Shown here: piece by piece, positions 1 through 8,287 of the stretch
Layout: every line of letters starts with the position of its first letter
Numbering within the stretch: position 1 is the stretch's first letter
Assembly (NCBI GenBank): GCA_016872715.1
Contig: VGZD01000036.1
Coordinates: 1-33,748, forward strand
DNA length: 33,748 nt
Reading direction: 5' to 3'
Origin: Planctomycetota bacterium
GTDB taxonomy: Bacteria; Planctomycetota; UBA1135; GCA-002686595
Program-made: the position numbers and the translations under genes
Notes under the pieces: generated by a model
What the model saw: only the letters and a program-made list of their open reading frames with translations
Databases searched by the model: none
Told to the model about the DNA's origin: nothing

Positions 1-2384
1 GCGATCAGGCCATCCATGGAAGCGAAGGCGTTCCGCACGGCCACGCTGCGCGCCATCTTCTTGATCTTCCGCGCGAACTTCGCCACGGCCGAGGGCTGGA
101 ACTCGCTCCGAAGGCGGTCCATCTCACCTTCGATGATGTGAAGGAGATCGCGAGCAGTGTCCGATGTCCAGCCCATACCGCTGGCTGCGATGTCTCGCGC
201 CCGGGTACGGATCGAACCGGCGAGACCAAAGATCCGCCAAGCATTCAGAGTCAACGCGGCAAGACGCTCCTTGAGATACTTGCGCACAAGACGAACAGCC
301 TCGCCCAACTCCTCTTCGGACCATGCGAGAAGGGGGAATCGCTGGGCATCTGTCGTACGCTTCCGCATCAGTTCGTGCTCGGCTCGGTAGAGCGCGTAGC
401 CGAGCACGTCCTGTAGCAGCGTCTCACTTTGCAGCGCCGCTCGCTGCGTAGTGGAGCGATCATGACGAACCCCGACACAGGGATGCATCACGAGTCGAAG
501 TCCCGCCTGATCGCGCATCAGCTGCGAGACGAGCATGTCCGATCGGCGAACGAACTGTTCGCCGAAACGCGCGAGCGTCTGCGGATAGAGCAACAGGTGG
601 GCAGGGTTGAAGAACACCGTAGAGCCGCCGCGCTGGACCGACTCGACTGCGGCTTCGGGCGTGAGATCCCGCGCGTGCACGAGAAGCGGTCGGAACACGG
701 ACTCACCGGCCAGCAGCCGACCAGCACGTCGCGCGGCCCACTCGAGCATGTGTAGGGCGTTCCCGTTTCCTATCGGTGCGGGCAGGAACGGTGTCTCGAG
801 ATGCTCAGTGCAGCGAGCCAGGTCGTAGTAGCTGTCTCGGAGCGCCCAACGCTCAGCGGACACTTCCGAGCGATTGTCAGGCCAAGGCGAATCGGGGTCG
901 AGCTTCGCGAGCGTTCCGAGCATCAGCTGAAGGTCGAGGAGCTGCATGCGCAGCGTCGCGACAAAGGGCAGTGGAGCCGCATCGGTGTCTGGGCCAATGA
1001 CCACATCCACTCCTTTGCTCCGAAGTTGAAGCAAGGCCCCGATATCGGGCGTGGGACGGTCGATCGTCACACCATCGCCACGGTCGACGCGAATGCCAAG
1101 CCTCTTGTCGTCATCCAGAATCCACGCTGCTGCGCCGGCGATGACAGAGGCGCTACGCGCTACATAGGTGTTCAGTATCGAACGGCTCGCAGCAATCGGA
1201 AGCCGTTTCGCCGTCATGTCCGGCACATCGAGGAGCTCGCCGCGCTCCCAGTCCTTCCGTTGCCGCTCGATCGTGACGAGCTCGATCGGCAGGCCGCAGC
1301 GTTCGTAGCGTGCGACCAACTCGTGAAGCGGACGATCATCGCTGGGCTTGGGGCCGTTCTCGACGATCACGACGCGAAGACTCCGGACCTCCGGACGCGC
1401 CCTCAAGGCCAGCAGGTCGTCCAGGAGCCCAGCGGCATGGCTGGGCGGCTTCGCGTCCGTGATGAACCCGATCACGAGATCGATACGATCCTCAGGCGGC
1501 ACGGTATCCGTGATCTCCACGACCGGAAGCGTCCGAGCGACTGGTGACCAACCGAACAACTGGGTCGCGCGCGCTTCCGCTTCGCGTCGAGTCTGGGCAT
1601 CGAAGCAGTATCCGTGCTTCGACAAGAACCGGCTCAGTCCTTCGAGCTTGGCTTCGGAGCCGGGCGTGGACAGGCGTTCCACTCTTGTGTCGGCGTAGTG
1701 ATGCACCGTGTGCCGATCGGTACGACCGAACCGCAGCTGTTCGAGCGCAGCGAGCCGGATGCACAGGTCGCGGTCGGTGCAACTGGGGAGCCGCTCGTCG
1801 AAACCGCCAGCGAAGAGCAACATGTCCAGGCGGACGAAGAGGTTCGAACCCTGAATGTGCTGGCCGCGAACGTACAGCTCCCGGGCGTCGAGGCGATCCG
1901 GAATCGACTGACGGTGGCCAGACGCGTCCACTGCTTCGTGTCGAATCAAGCCGCTTGCAACCATGTTGAGGTCGCCGGCCATTGCTGATTCGAGGCAGCA
2001 AGAGAGGTGGTCGGGCTCCCACGCGTCGTCGTCGTCGAGGATGGCCACGAACCACAAGTCAGTCGGGAGGTTCTCTCTATGCAGCTGGTCGAGCCCCGTG
2101 TTCCATGCTCCCGACGCGCGACGAGCCGTTCGCCGGTTGCGCCGAACGCTGAGTGGGATCTTCTTCGTTTGGCACAGGGCGCGGAGCTCTGCTTCTGCCT
2201 TCCCAAGTGCCTCGTCCGGGAGCTCAGACCGATCATGATCGACGACGATCAAGATGCGGTTCGGCAGCTGGGTCTGTGCGAGGATCGACGGGATGGCGCG
2301 CTGCGCAAGGAGGTCGAATCGACCGCGAGTCGCCAGCAGCGCGACAACCGAGCGTGCGCCGGACGAACGCTGTTCAAGATCCAT
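1..2384 (-). CDS. Partial protein with two fused glycosyltransferase-A-like domains (3' end outside the window)
   Basis: Reading the minus strand from the ATG at 2384 gives an unbroken frame of 794 codons that leaves the left edge without a stop. Residues 12-260 look like a family 2 glycosyltransferase: a beta-strand/helix start (VVALLATRGRFDLL), a DDDD metal-binding run at 117-120 (WFVAILDDDDAWEPDHL) and a TDRDLCIRL motif at 203-211 in the acceptor/ED position. A second similar unit follows from about residue 300 (IDLVIGFITDAKPP), with AAWILDDDKRLG at 418-429 and a RRSDML stretch near 613-618. The C-terminal 100 residues are Lys/Arg-rich and helical. GGAG at 2391-2394 lies 6 bases before the chosen ATG. 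An in-frame ATG at 2411 has no such site. Third codon positions carry more A/T than in the rest of the window, suggesting transfer. Sugar donor and acceptor are unknown; activity is inferred from the motifs. Confidence 0.8.
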   Translation of the reverse strand, partial: MDLEQRSSGARSVVALLATRGRFDLLAQRAIPSILAQTQLPNRILIVVDHDRSELPDEALGKAEAELRALCQTKKIPLSVRRNRRTARRASGAWNTGLDQLHRENLPTDLWFVAILDDDDAWEPDHLSCCLESAMAGDLNMVASGLIRHEAVDASGHRQSIPDRLDARELYVRGQHIQGSNLFVRLDMLLFAGGFDERLPSCTDRDLCIRLAALEQLRFGRTDRHTVHHYADTRVERLSTPGSEAKLEGLSRFLSKHGYCFDAQTRREAEARATQLFGWSPVARTLPVVEITDTVPPEDRIDLVIGFITDAKPPSHAAGLLDDLLALRARPEVRSLRVVIVENGPKPSDDRPLHELVARYERCGLPIELVTIERQRKDWERGELLDVPDMTAKRLPIAASRSILNTYVARSASVIAGAAAWILDDDKRLGIRVDRGDGVTIDRPTPDIGALLQLRSKGVDVVIGPDTDAAPLPFVATLRMQLLDLQLMLGTLAKLDPDSPWPDNRSEVSAERWALRDSYYDLARCTEHLETPFLPAPIGNGNALHMLEWAARRAGRLLAGESVFRPLLVHARDLTPEAAVESVQRGGSTVFFNPAHLLLYPQTLARFGEQFVRRSDMLVSQLMRDQAGLRLVMHPCVGVRHDRSTTQRAALQSETLLQDVLGYALYRAEHELMRKRTTDAQRFPLLAWSEEELGEAVRLVRKYLKERLAALTLNAWRIFGLAGSIRTRARDIAASGMGWTSDTARDLLHIIEGEMDRLRSEFQPSAVAKFARKIKKMARSVAVRNAFASMDGLI

Positions 2385-2692
2385 GGTTGTCTCCGCTGAG
2401 CGCGAGTTCATCGATGTCAGACAGAGAGAACAAGCGGGGTGTTGAGTTTTGCATGGAACGAAGTGGGAGTGCGGAAATGCGCGGACTTGGGGGGATTCGT
2501 GCTGGTTTCTCAGCCGAAGTGGAGTGGTCGAAGCGGAGTGGTTGAGTGCAGAGCCATCGAGCGTTGATGGAGGCGTGCAGCGAGTGTCGAGGCTCAGATG
2601 TTGGTCACGATTCGCTGGCGAGATCGGATCGACGTCGTCGCGGACCGACTGCGCGTTCGGAGTCTCGACATCGTCGATCCCCTGATACTTGA
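2385..2692. other. Intergenic region, no gene recognised
   Basis: No convincing reading frame is seen in about 300 bases. There is a 14-bp imperfect tandem pair (GAAGTGGAGTGGTC at 2516-2529 and GAAGCGGAGTGGTT at 2530-2543). At 2681-2697 CCTGAT and ATCAGG form a 6-bp stem with a 5-base loop, overlapping the stop codon of the minus-strand 132-residue gene. It could be a weak terminator, but no T-run follows. The remainder presumably contains the promoter of the glycosyltransferase; no consensus -35/-10 pair stood out. Confidence 0.4.
2391..2394 (-). promoter_or_regulatory. Shine-Dalgarno site deciding the start of the left-edge glycosyltransferase
   Basis: The minus strand reads GGAG here, six bases before the ATG at 2384. 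This is one of the few well-placed Shine-Dalgarno sites in the window. It favours 2384 over the in-frame ATG at 2411, which is preceded by a pyrimidine-rich stretch. Confidence 0.5.
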
Positions 2693-3091
2693 TCAGGCGA
2701 TCAGGCGGAGGGCGTGGGTGACGCCGAGCGGGAGCACGCGGTTGAGGTTGTGCGTGCAGCGGATGCTCGCTTCGAGCAGGACCCAGGCGGGGAGTTGCCA
2801 GTGGTAGGAGCGGGCGTATACGAAGCAGGGTTGCGAGAGGAAGGACGGCGTGCCGGTGCGCAGGTCGGTCGGAATGGCGGGGCCGGGCGTGCGCGAGCCC
2901 TTGCTGGTGAGCGCCACGACATGCGCGTGTGTCGTGCCGTCTCGAGCGGCGCTCTCGCCTACGATGAGAAACGGGTGCACGCCGCGGATCGGGATCGGGA
3001 AACCGAAGCGGTCCAATTCTAGTGGGTCGACGAAGATGACATTGCCAGAGGTCGTCACGTCGTGCAGCGAGAGGGGGGCGCTGAGAGGCAT
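2693..3091 (-). CDS. Hypothetical protein, possible MazF/PemK-like fold
   Basis: This 132-residue protein has codon use consistent with real coding sequence. I do not recognise the family with certainty. The order of its segments resembles the MazF/PemK small beta-barrel: a first strand GNVIFVDP (about 17-24), HPFLIVGE (about 39-46) where MazF proteins have RPxLVI, HVVALTSK (about 57-64) where they have a TS-containing strand, then a Ser before a hydrophobic strand (SQPCFVYARSYHW) and a C-terminal helix/strand. MazF-type proteins are usually about 110 residues and paired with a short antitoxin gene; no such partner is evident upstream. It is transcribed towards the glycosyltransferase, 308 bases away. 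Toxin activity is not claimed. The fold assignment is tentative and a lone unknown protein is equally possible. Confidence 0.6.
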   Translation of the reverse strand: MPLSAPLSLHDVTTSGNVIFVDPLELDRFGFPIPIRGVHPFLIVGESAARDGTTHAHVVALTSKGSRTPGPAIPTDLRTGTPSFLSQPCFVYARSYHWQLPAWVLLEASIRCTHNLNRVLPLGVTHALRLIA

Positions 3092-3812
3092 GCGATGTTT
3101 CCGTGGTTGGAGCGGGACCTTGGTGAAGCGGGCTCGGCGATCGGTTACGCGGTGTGAGTTGTCCGAACAGCCGTCGTAGTGGGCTCATACGCGAGCGGTC
3201 ACTTCTGCTTCACGGTGGCGTCGTATTCTCGTCGTAAGCGAGCGCCTGCCACTCGGATGCGGGTCCGGTGCGATCCAGAGGCATGAGTGGCTCGCAGGGC
3301 CGCTGCGCAGGACCACTCCACCGTCTGCAAGTTGGCTTTCGCCTGTGCGCAGGCCTCGGCGGCGGCGAAACCCAGATTTCGCGGGCCCGCGAGCGCAACT
3401 TCGACCTTGTAGGGCAGCGGACGGGGGGGGTGGGCGTGGGTTCGACGCGCGCACTTCAGAACTGCGCAAGATCTCCGGGTGATCGTGGGTGCACGGGTAC
3501 GGCGCCGCGCCGACCCCGTCACGCCATGACGACACCCACCGAACTCGCGCTCATTGCCCTGCGCGCCCCACGCTTCTGCGTCGCCACGGGGCTGCCGCGC
3601 CAGAAGTGCAGCACTCGCTCTGGTGGACGCAGGCGCCATCCTCGCGAGCGGTGCGTGCAACGGGGACTGGTCGGACTTCGACGCTCGGCTTCGATCGTTC
3701 GAAGGCCCTTGGCGCGCACCGCCCGAATGCGGGCAGGGCACCACGGTCCCTTGGTCCGTGTCAGTCGGCCCCAGACTCCGCAACTCAGTCTACGCTGGAG
3801 AACTAGAACACC
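3092..3812. other. About 0.7 kb without a confident gene; possible gene remnant
   Basis: Several open frames exist, but all are rich in Arg, Pro and Ser and look like GC-driven artefacts. The only protein-like part is on the minus strand, roughly 3420 down to the stop at 3199. Its last 70 or so codons read as KVEVALAGPRNLGFAA followed by alanine-rich helical sequence ending in REYDATVKQK. No plausible start codon with a ribosome site precedes it, and the frame upstream is not protein-like, so it may be the decayed 3' end of a gene. The plus-strand part near 3813 should contain the promoter of the cytochrome gene, but no consensus boxes were recognised. Confidence 0.3.
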
Positions 3813-6800
3813 ATGAACGCGCGATCCGACTTCGCTCCTGTCTCCCTCGGCTCCGCGGCGATCCGCAAGACAGCGGCCCCGTGTGCGGAGTTTCCTCGCT
3901 TGCGGACCACGGATCGCATCGCGCGCTCTCGCGAGAAGTCCTCCAGCGGCACCGGGGCCTCGCGCGCGGCGTGGTCGATGGCCCGATGCACGACACGCGC
4001 GCTCGCCCGCCTCTCCCTGATCGCGGTCGCTCTCGCGCCGCGCGCGCTGGCGCAGGGATCGTCGTCCTTCGTCAATTTCGAATCGCCGCAGGTGCACCCG
4101 ATCGACGTGTCGCCGTCAGGTGAGCGCCTCGCGGCGGTCAACACCGCTGACAATTGCGTCGAGCTGTTCGACATCGTCGGCGGCACGCCCGTGCGGCGCG
4201 GCTCGGTGTTCACGGGCCTCGAACCCGTCTCGGTCCGCTTCCGCGGCAACGACGAAGTCTGGGTCGTGAATCAGCTGAGCGACTCGGTTTCGCTCGTCGA
4301 TCCCGCGTCGATGCGCACGACGCGCGTCGTGCGTGTCGGCGACGAACCGGCCGACATCGTCTTCGCAGGAAGTCCGGTGCGCGCGTGTGTCAGCCTCGCT
4401 CAGCCGAGACAGCTCGCGCGATTCGATCCGACGGTCGCCGTGCCTGCCGTCACCACGATCGACATCGCCGGACCTCAGCCGCGCGCGCTGGCGACGAGCC
4501 CCGATGGATCCACCGTCTACGTCGCGGTCTTCGAGTCGGGCAATCGCTCGGTGATCGTGCCTCGTACCACGGTGAACAACGTGTCGGGGCCGTACGGCGG
4601 CCAGAATCCGCCGCCGAACAGCGGCGCGCAATTCAGTCCGCCGCGGACGCCAGGACAACCGACGCCGCCGCGCGTCGCGCACATCGTGCGCAAGAACGCC
4701 GCGGGCGAGTGGCGCGACGGCAACAACCGCAACTGGACGTCGCTCGTCACTTGGGACGTGCTCGACAATGACCTTGCGATCGTGAACGCGAACACCGGAG
4801 CGACGAGCTATGTGAAGGGTCTGATGACTACGCTCGCGGGCGTCGGCGTCGCGCCCGACGGGCGCGTGGTCGCGATCGGAACCGAAGCGCGCAACGAGGT
4901 CCGCTTCGAGGCGAACCACAACGGCGTTTTCGTGCGCTGCCTGAGCGCGCGCGTCGGTGCCCTCGGCGCCGGATCGCCGCTCGTCGTCGATCTCAATCCG
5001 CACCTTTCGTACACGTCGCCGTCCACCGATCCCGTCACGCGCTCGCAGTCGATCGGTGACCCTCGCGGCGTCGCGTGGATGCCGGATGGCTCTCGCTACT
5101 ACGTCGCCGGTCTGGGATCGAACACGATCGCCGCGCTCTCGGCCGACGGCGCGCGCCTCGCGCACTTCTCCGCGGGCGAGGGCCCGACCGGTCTCGTCGT
5201 GTCGAGCGATGGATCGCGCCTCTACGTCCTCAATCGCTTCGAGGCGACCGTGAGCGCCTTTTCCACGGCCTCGAACTCCGAGGTCGCGCGCGTCGCGTTC
5301 CACGATCCGACGCCCGCGCTCGTGCGTGCGGGCCGTCCGTTCCTCTACGACACGCATGCGACGAGCGGGCTCGGCCACATCTCGTGCGCGTCGTGCCACG
5401 TCGACGCGCGCAGCGATCGGATCGCGTGGGATCTCGGCGACCCGGCGGGCTCGATGATCTCGTTCACGGGCACGTGCGTCGAGGTCAACGCATGCATCGA
5501 TTGGCATCCGATGAAGGGACCGATGGTCACGCAGACGCTGCAAGGCATCATCGGGCAGGAGCCGCTCCACTGGCGCGGCGAGAAGCAGGGCATCGAGGAC
5601 TTCAACGTTGCCTACACGCACCTCCAAGGCCGCGCGAGCGAGCTCTCGGCGAGCGAGATGGCCGCGCTGAAGGAGTATCTCCGCTCGGTCAGGTTCGGCC
5701 CGCAACCCAACCGCAACATCGACAACACGCTGCGCACGAGCCTGCCGATCAATGGTGGGGTCGTCACGGGTCCCGGCGGGACCGGAAATCCGCAGAACGG
5801 GCAGGTTCTCTTCGACACTCTGGCCGTCCTTCCGAATGCGCCCGGCGGCAACACGCGCTGCATCGACTGCCATCTGGGGTCGACGGGCACGAGCAACGAA
5901 ATCGGGATTCCGCTCGGGCCCGTGCAGCAGAATCGCAAGATTCCGCACCTGCGCGAGGTCTATCGCAAGACCGGCGCGAATCTCCTCTCGACGACGGCGC
6001 TGCGCGGGTTCGGCTTCAACTCCGACAGCGAGTTCCAGACGCTTCAGGACTTGCTGCAGATCGGATTCGTCTGGGGAACGGGTGCCACGGCGATCGCGCG
6101 GCGGCGCGACATGGAGGCGTTCATGCTCTCGTTCGGCACCGACACGCATGCCGGTGTCGGCCAGCAGGCCTTCGCAAGCGCGGGCGGTAGCGGTGCCGAC
6201 GATACCGCGCGCATCGCGCAGTTCGTCGGAATCGCTTCGACCGCTGGCGCCGGAAATTCGTTCGCGGGTCTGGTCGTGAAGGGACGCGTCGGTGGCGAGC
6301 GGCGCGGGTGGACCTTCGAACAGGGCAGCTTCCGAAGCGATCGCGCGTGGGAGCCGTTGCTCTCGCCGTCGGCGCTGCTGGCGCTGTCGGCCCCGGGTAG
6401 CGAGCTCGTCTACACGCTCGTCCCGCGCGGCACGGAGCGGCGCATCGGCATCGATCGCGATCTCGACGGCTTCCTCGATCGCGATGAGATCGACGCCGGG
6501 AGCGACCCGGCCGATCCGCACAGTGTTCCGAGCGCTTGCAGCGCGGCCAGCGTCTCCACCTACTGCACGGGCAAGGCCAACTCACTCGGCTGCGTTCCCT
6601 CGGTTGGAACGAACGGAGCGCAGCCCTCGAAATCGGCCGGGACGTTCGCGGTCACCTGCACCAACGTGCTCAACCAGAAGTTCGGCCTGTTGTTCTTCGG
6701 CAGGGCGCAGAGCGCGACGCCTTTCCAAGGTGGCACGCGGTGCGTGGCCTCGCCATCGCAGCGCACGGCGAACACCAATTCGGGCGGCAACTCCAGCGGC

Positions 6801-6965
6801 AACAGTTGCACGGGCAACTACTCGTACGCGTTCTCGACGGCGCAGATGGACGTGTTTGGAATGGACCCGGGCGAGACGTTCTTCGCGCAGTGGTGGATGC
6901 GCGACCCGCAGAGCGCCTCGACCACGGGGTTGTCGGACGCGGTGCGCTTCACCGTCTGCCAATAG
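3813..6965 (+). CDS. Exported beta-propeller / di-haem cytochrome c fusion with C-terminal Cys-rich module
   Basis: The product is 1,050 residues. A signal peptide is clear in residues 56-81 (ARLSLIAVALAPRALAQ). The true start could therefore be the ATG at 3978 rather than 3813, although GGAG lies 12 bases before 3813. Residues about 85-510 are YVTN-type beta-propeller repeats (DVSPSGERLAAVN, SPDGSTVYVAVF, SSDGSRLYVLNRF). Two covalent haem sites follow: C525-A-S-C528-H529 and C683-I-D-C686-H687. A possible distal Met ligand occurs in MLSFGTDTHAG. This arrangement resembles di-haem peroxidase/MauG-like domains of planctomycetes. A DRDLDGFLDRDE stretch near 885 is a calcium-binding loop. Residues 909-1050 form a Cys-containing module shared with the two metalloproteases at 9919 and 12576. 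Expected location is periplasm or cell surface; the electron-transfer partner and substrate are unknown. Confidence 0.85.
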   Translation: MNARSDFAPVSLGSAAIRKTAAPCAEFPRLRTTDRIARSREKSSSGTGASRAAWSMARCTTRALARLSLIAVALAPRALAQGSSSFVNFESPQVHPIDVSPSGERLAAVNTADNCVELFDIVGGTPVRRGSVFTGLEPVSVRFRGNDEVWVVNQLSDSVSLVDPASMRTTRVVRVGDEPADIVFAGSPVRACVSLAQPRQLARFDPTVAVPAVTTIDIAGPQPRALATSPDGSTVYVAVFESGNRSVIVPRTTVNNVSGPYGGQNPPPNSGAQFSPPRTPGQPTPPRVAHIVRKNAAGEWRDGNNRNWTSLVTWDVLDNDLAIVNANTGATSYVKGLMTTLAGVGVAPDGRVVAIGTEARNEVRFEANHNGVFVRCLSARVGALGAGSPLVVDLNPHLSYTSPSTDPVTRSQSIGDPRGVAWMPDGSRYYVAGLGSNTIAALSADGARLAHFSAGEGPTGLVVSSDGSRLYVLNRFEATVSAFSTASNSEVARVAFHDPTPALVRAGRPFLYDTHATSGLGHISCASCHVDARSDRIAWDLGDPAGSMISFTGTCVEVNACIDWHPMKGPMVTQTLQGIIGQEPLHWRGEKQGIEDFNVAYTHLQGRASELSASEMAALKEYLRSVRFGPQPNRNIDNTLRTSLPINGGVVTGPGGTGNPQNGQVLFDTLAVLPNAPGGNTRCIDCHLGSTGTSNEIGIPLGPVQQNRKIPHLREVYRKTGANLLSTTALRGFGFNSDSEFQTLQDLLQIGFVWGTGATAIARRRDMEAFMLSFGTDTHAGVGQQAFASAGGSGADDTARIAQFVGIASTAGAGNSFAGLVVKGRVGGERRGWTFEQGSFRSDRAWEPLLSPSALLALSAPGSELVYTLVPRGTERRIGIDRDLDGFLDRDEIDAGSDPADPHSVPSACSAASVSTYCTGKANSLGCVPSVGTNGAQPSKSAGTFAVTCTNVLNQKFGLLFFGRAQSATPFQGGTRCVASPSQRTANTNSGGNSSGNSCTGNYSYAFSTAQMDVFGMDPGETFFAQWWMRDPQSASTTGLSDAVRFTVCQ

Positions 6966-7129
6966 CGTCGCTCGCTCGCCGAACGGCTTGGGCGTGACGG
7001 CATCGCCTGCGCCTCCCCTCGACCCATCCACGCTCTCCGAGCGGTTCGCCGCCCTGCCCTCGCTTCGGCGCGCGCGGAGAGCTCGGGCCGCGTTCGGGCG
7101 GAGTGTCGCCGACAGCGGCCGGTGTGTCG

Positions 7130-8188
7130 TCAGCGCAGGTGCGCGAGCAGCTTGGCGCAGAGCGCGTGGGCGACGAGCTCGTGGCCGAGGGGAGTGAGGT
7201 GGATGTCGTCGCGGGCCAGAATCGTCGCGTGTGGCGGGTACGCTGCGAGCAGCGGAGCGGCATCGAGCGTGTCGAAGCCGCGCTTGCGAAGCTCGCGACT
7301 CACGAACTCGTGCTCGCGCTCGTAGCGGTAGGCCTCGACGGGAACGTCGAACGGCTCGCCAGTCAGCAGCGGAAGCACGATCGCGACCAACGGCACCGGG
7401 CCGGCTCCGCACGCTCGAGCGAACTCGTCGAACACAGGCTCGACCTCGCGCCAGTACGGCCCGTCGACATGGTGCAGCGCGCGCCACTTGTCGCCGTCGC
7501 CGTACCGCATGATGCGGCGGCCGTGGACGCGCGAGCGGATGAGTCGCAGCAGATGCGAGTGCTGCCACCACTCCGCGTCGCGGAAGTAGGCCTGCAGCGG
7601 CTGCACGGCGTCGAGCTCGGGATCGTTGAGGCAGTACGCGAGCACGACGACGTCGGGATGCAGCGGCAGCGCACGTTCGCGCAGCATGACGAGCTCGTCC
7701 GCGATCGAATACCCGCTGACGGCGAAATTGAGCACCTCGACCGTGTGCTCGGCGCCGAGCGCAGCTTGCAGCGCTTGCTCCATGCGCGCGGGGAAGTCCT
7801 CGCCTTGCTGCACGCCGTAGCCGAAAGCCATCGAATCACCGAGCAGAGCGATGCGCACGAGGCCGGGCGTCGCACGTTCGAGCGGTTCCTCGCAACGCAG
7901 GCCGAGCGAGTTGGTGACGATGTGCGTGCCCTCGATCGTCGTGTCGAGCGAGGCGGCCAGCTCATAGGCGAGGCCGGGAACGCTGCCGGGCTGGTGCACG
8001 CGGTTCTTCCAGTCGCGGCGCTCGGTCGCGCGCTCGCCTTGCGGCATGCGGTAGCTGACGGGCGCAAACCAGCGCAGACCGAGCTCCGCAGCGACGAACG
8101 CTCCCGCGAAAACACTCAGCGAAAGCGCTAGGCGACGCAGCGTGGAAGGCACGCCCGCAGTATTGCACCAGCCGCTGCGCACGGCCAT
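7130..8188 (-). CDS. SGNH/GDSL-family hydrolase with N-terminal membrane anchor
   Basis: Starting at the ATG at 8188 the protein is 352 residues. A hydrophobic segment at about 19-41 (RRLALSLSVFAGAFVAAELGLRWF) is a signal anchor. SGNH blocks are visible: GDSMAFGYG with the nucleophile Ser119, a Gly in FAVSGYS (159), LND with Asn188, and DDIHLTPLGH with Asp327 and His330. Such enzymes are esterases or acyl-/deacetylases; in envelope-sugar contexts they often act on O-acetyl groups, but the substrate here is not shown. A GTG at 8152, five residues before the hydrophobic segment, is an alternative start. The frame is also open back to a GTG at 8248, giving an Arg-rich extension that looks non-coding. 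It lies downstream of the AAA ATPase gene with about 100 bases between them and converges with the cytochrome gene. Confidence 0.85.
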   Translation of the reverse strand: MAVRSGWCNTAGVPSTLRRLALSLSVFAGAFVAAELGLRWFAPVSYRMPQGERATERRDWKNRVHQPGSVPGLAYELAASLDTTIEGTHIVTNSLGLRCEEPLERATPGLVRIALLGDSMAFGYGVQQGEDFPARMEQALQAALGAEHTVEVLNFAVSGYSIADELVMLRERALPLHPDVVVLAYCLNDPELDAVQPLQAYFRDAEWWQHSHLLRLIRSRVHGRRIMRYGDGDKWRALHHVDGPYWREVEPVFDEFARACGAGPVPLVAIVLPLLTGEPFDVPVEAYRYEREHEFVSRELRKRGFDTLDAAPLLAAYPPHATILARDDIHLTPLGHELVAHALCAKLLAHLR

Positions 8189-8287
8189 GAATCGACGTCC
8201 CGAGCGCTCGATCAAGGACCTGCCGATGTGGCGTCGATGCGCTCGCACGGCGGCGCGCGCGAGTGATCGCTGAGGTGGCGACGACGC

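Noticed and set aside
801..1547. Plus-strand frame of 248 codons, with several others over 429-2399
   Set aside because: They lie antisense to the continuous minus-strand glycosyltransferase frame, which has clear domain motifs; the plus-strand translations are Arg-rich and motif-free.
3199..3783. Minus-strand frame of 194 codons
   Set aside because: Only its last 70 or so codons look protein-like and no start signal precedes them, so it is mentioned as a possible remnant, not called as a gene.
4116..6521. Minus-strand frame of 801 codons
   Set aside because: It is antisense to the cytochrome fusion and made mostly of Arg, Ala and Asp repeats from GC-rich codons.
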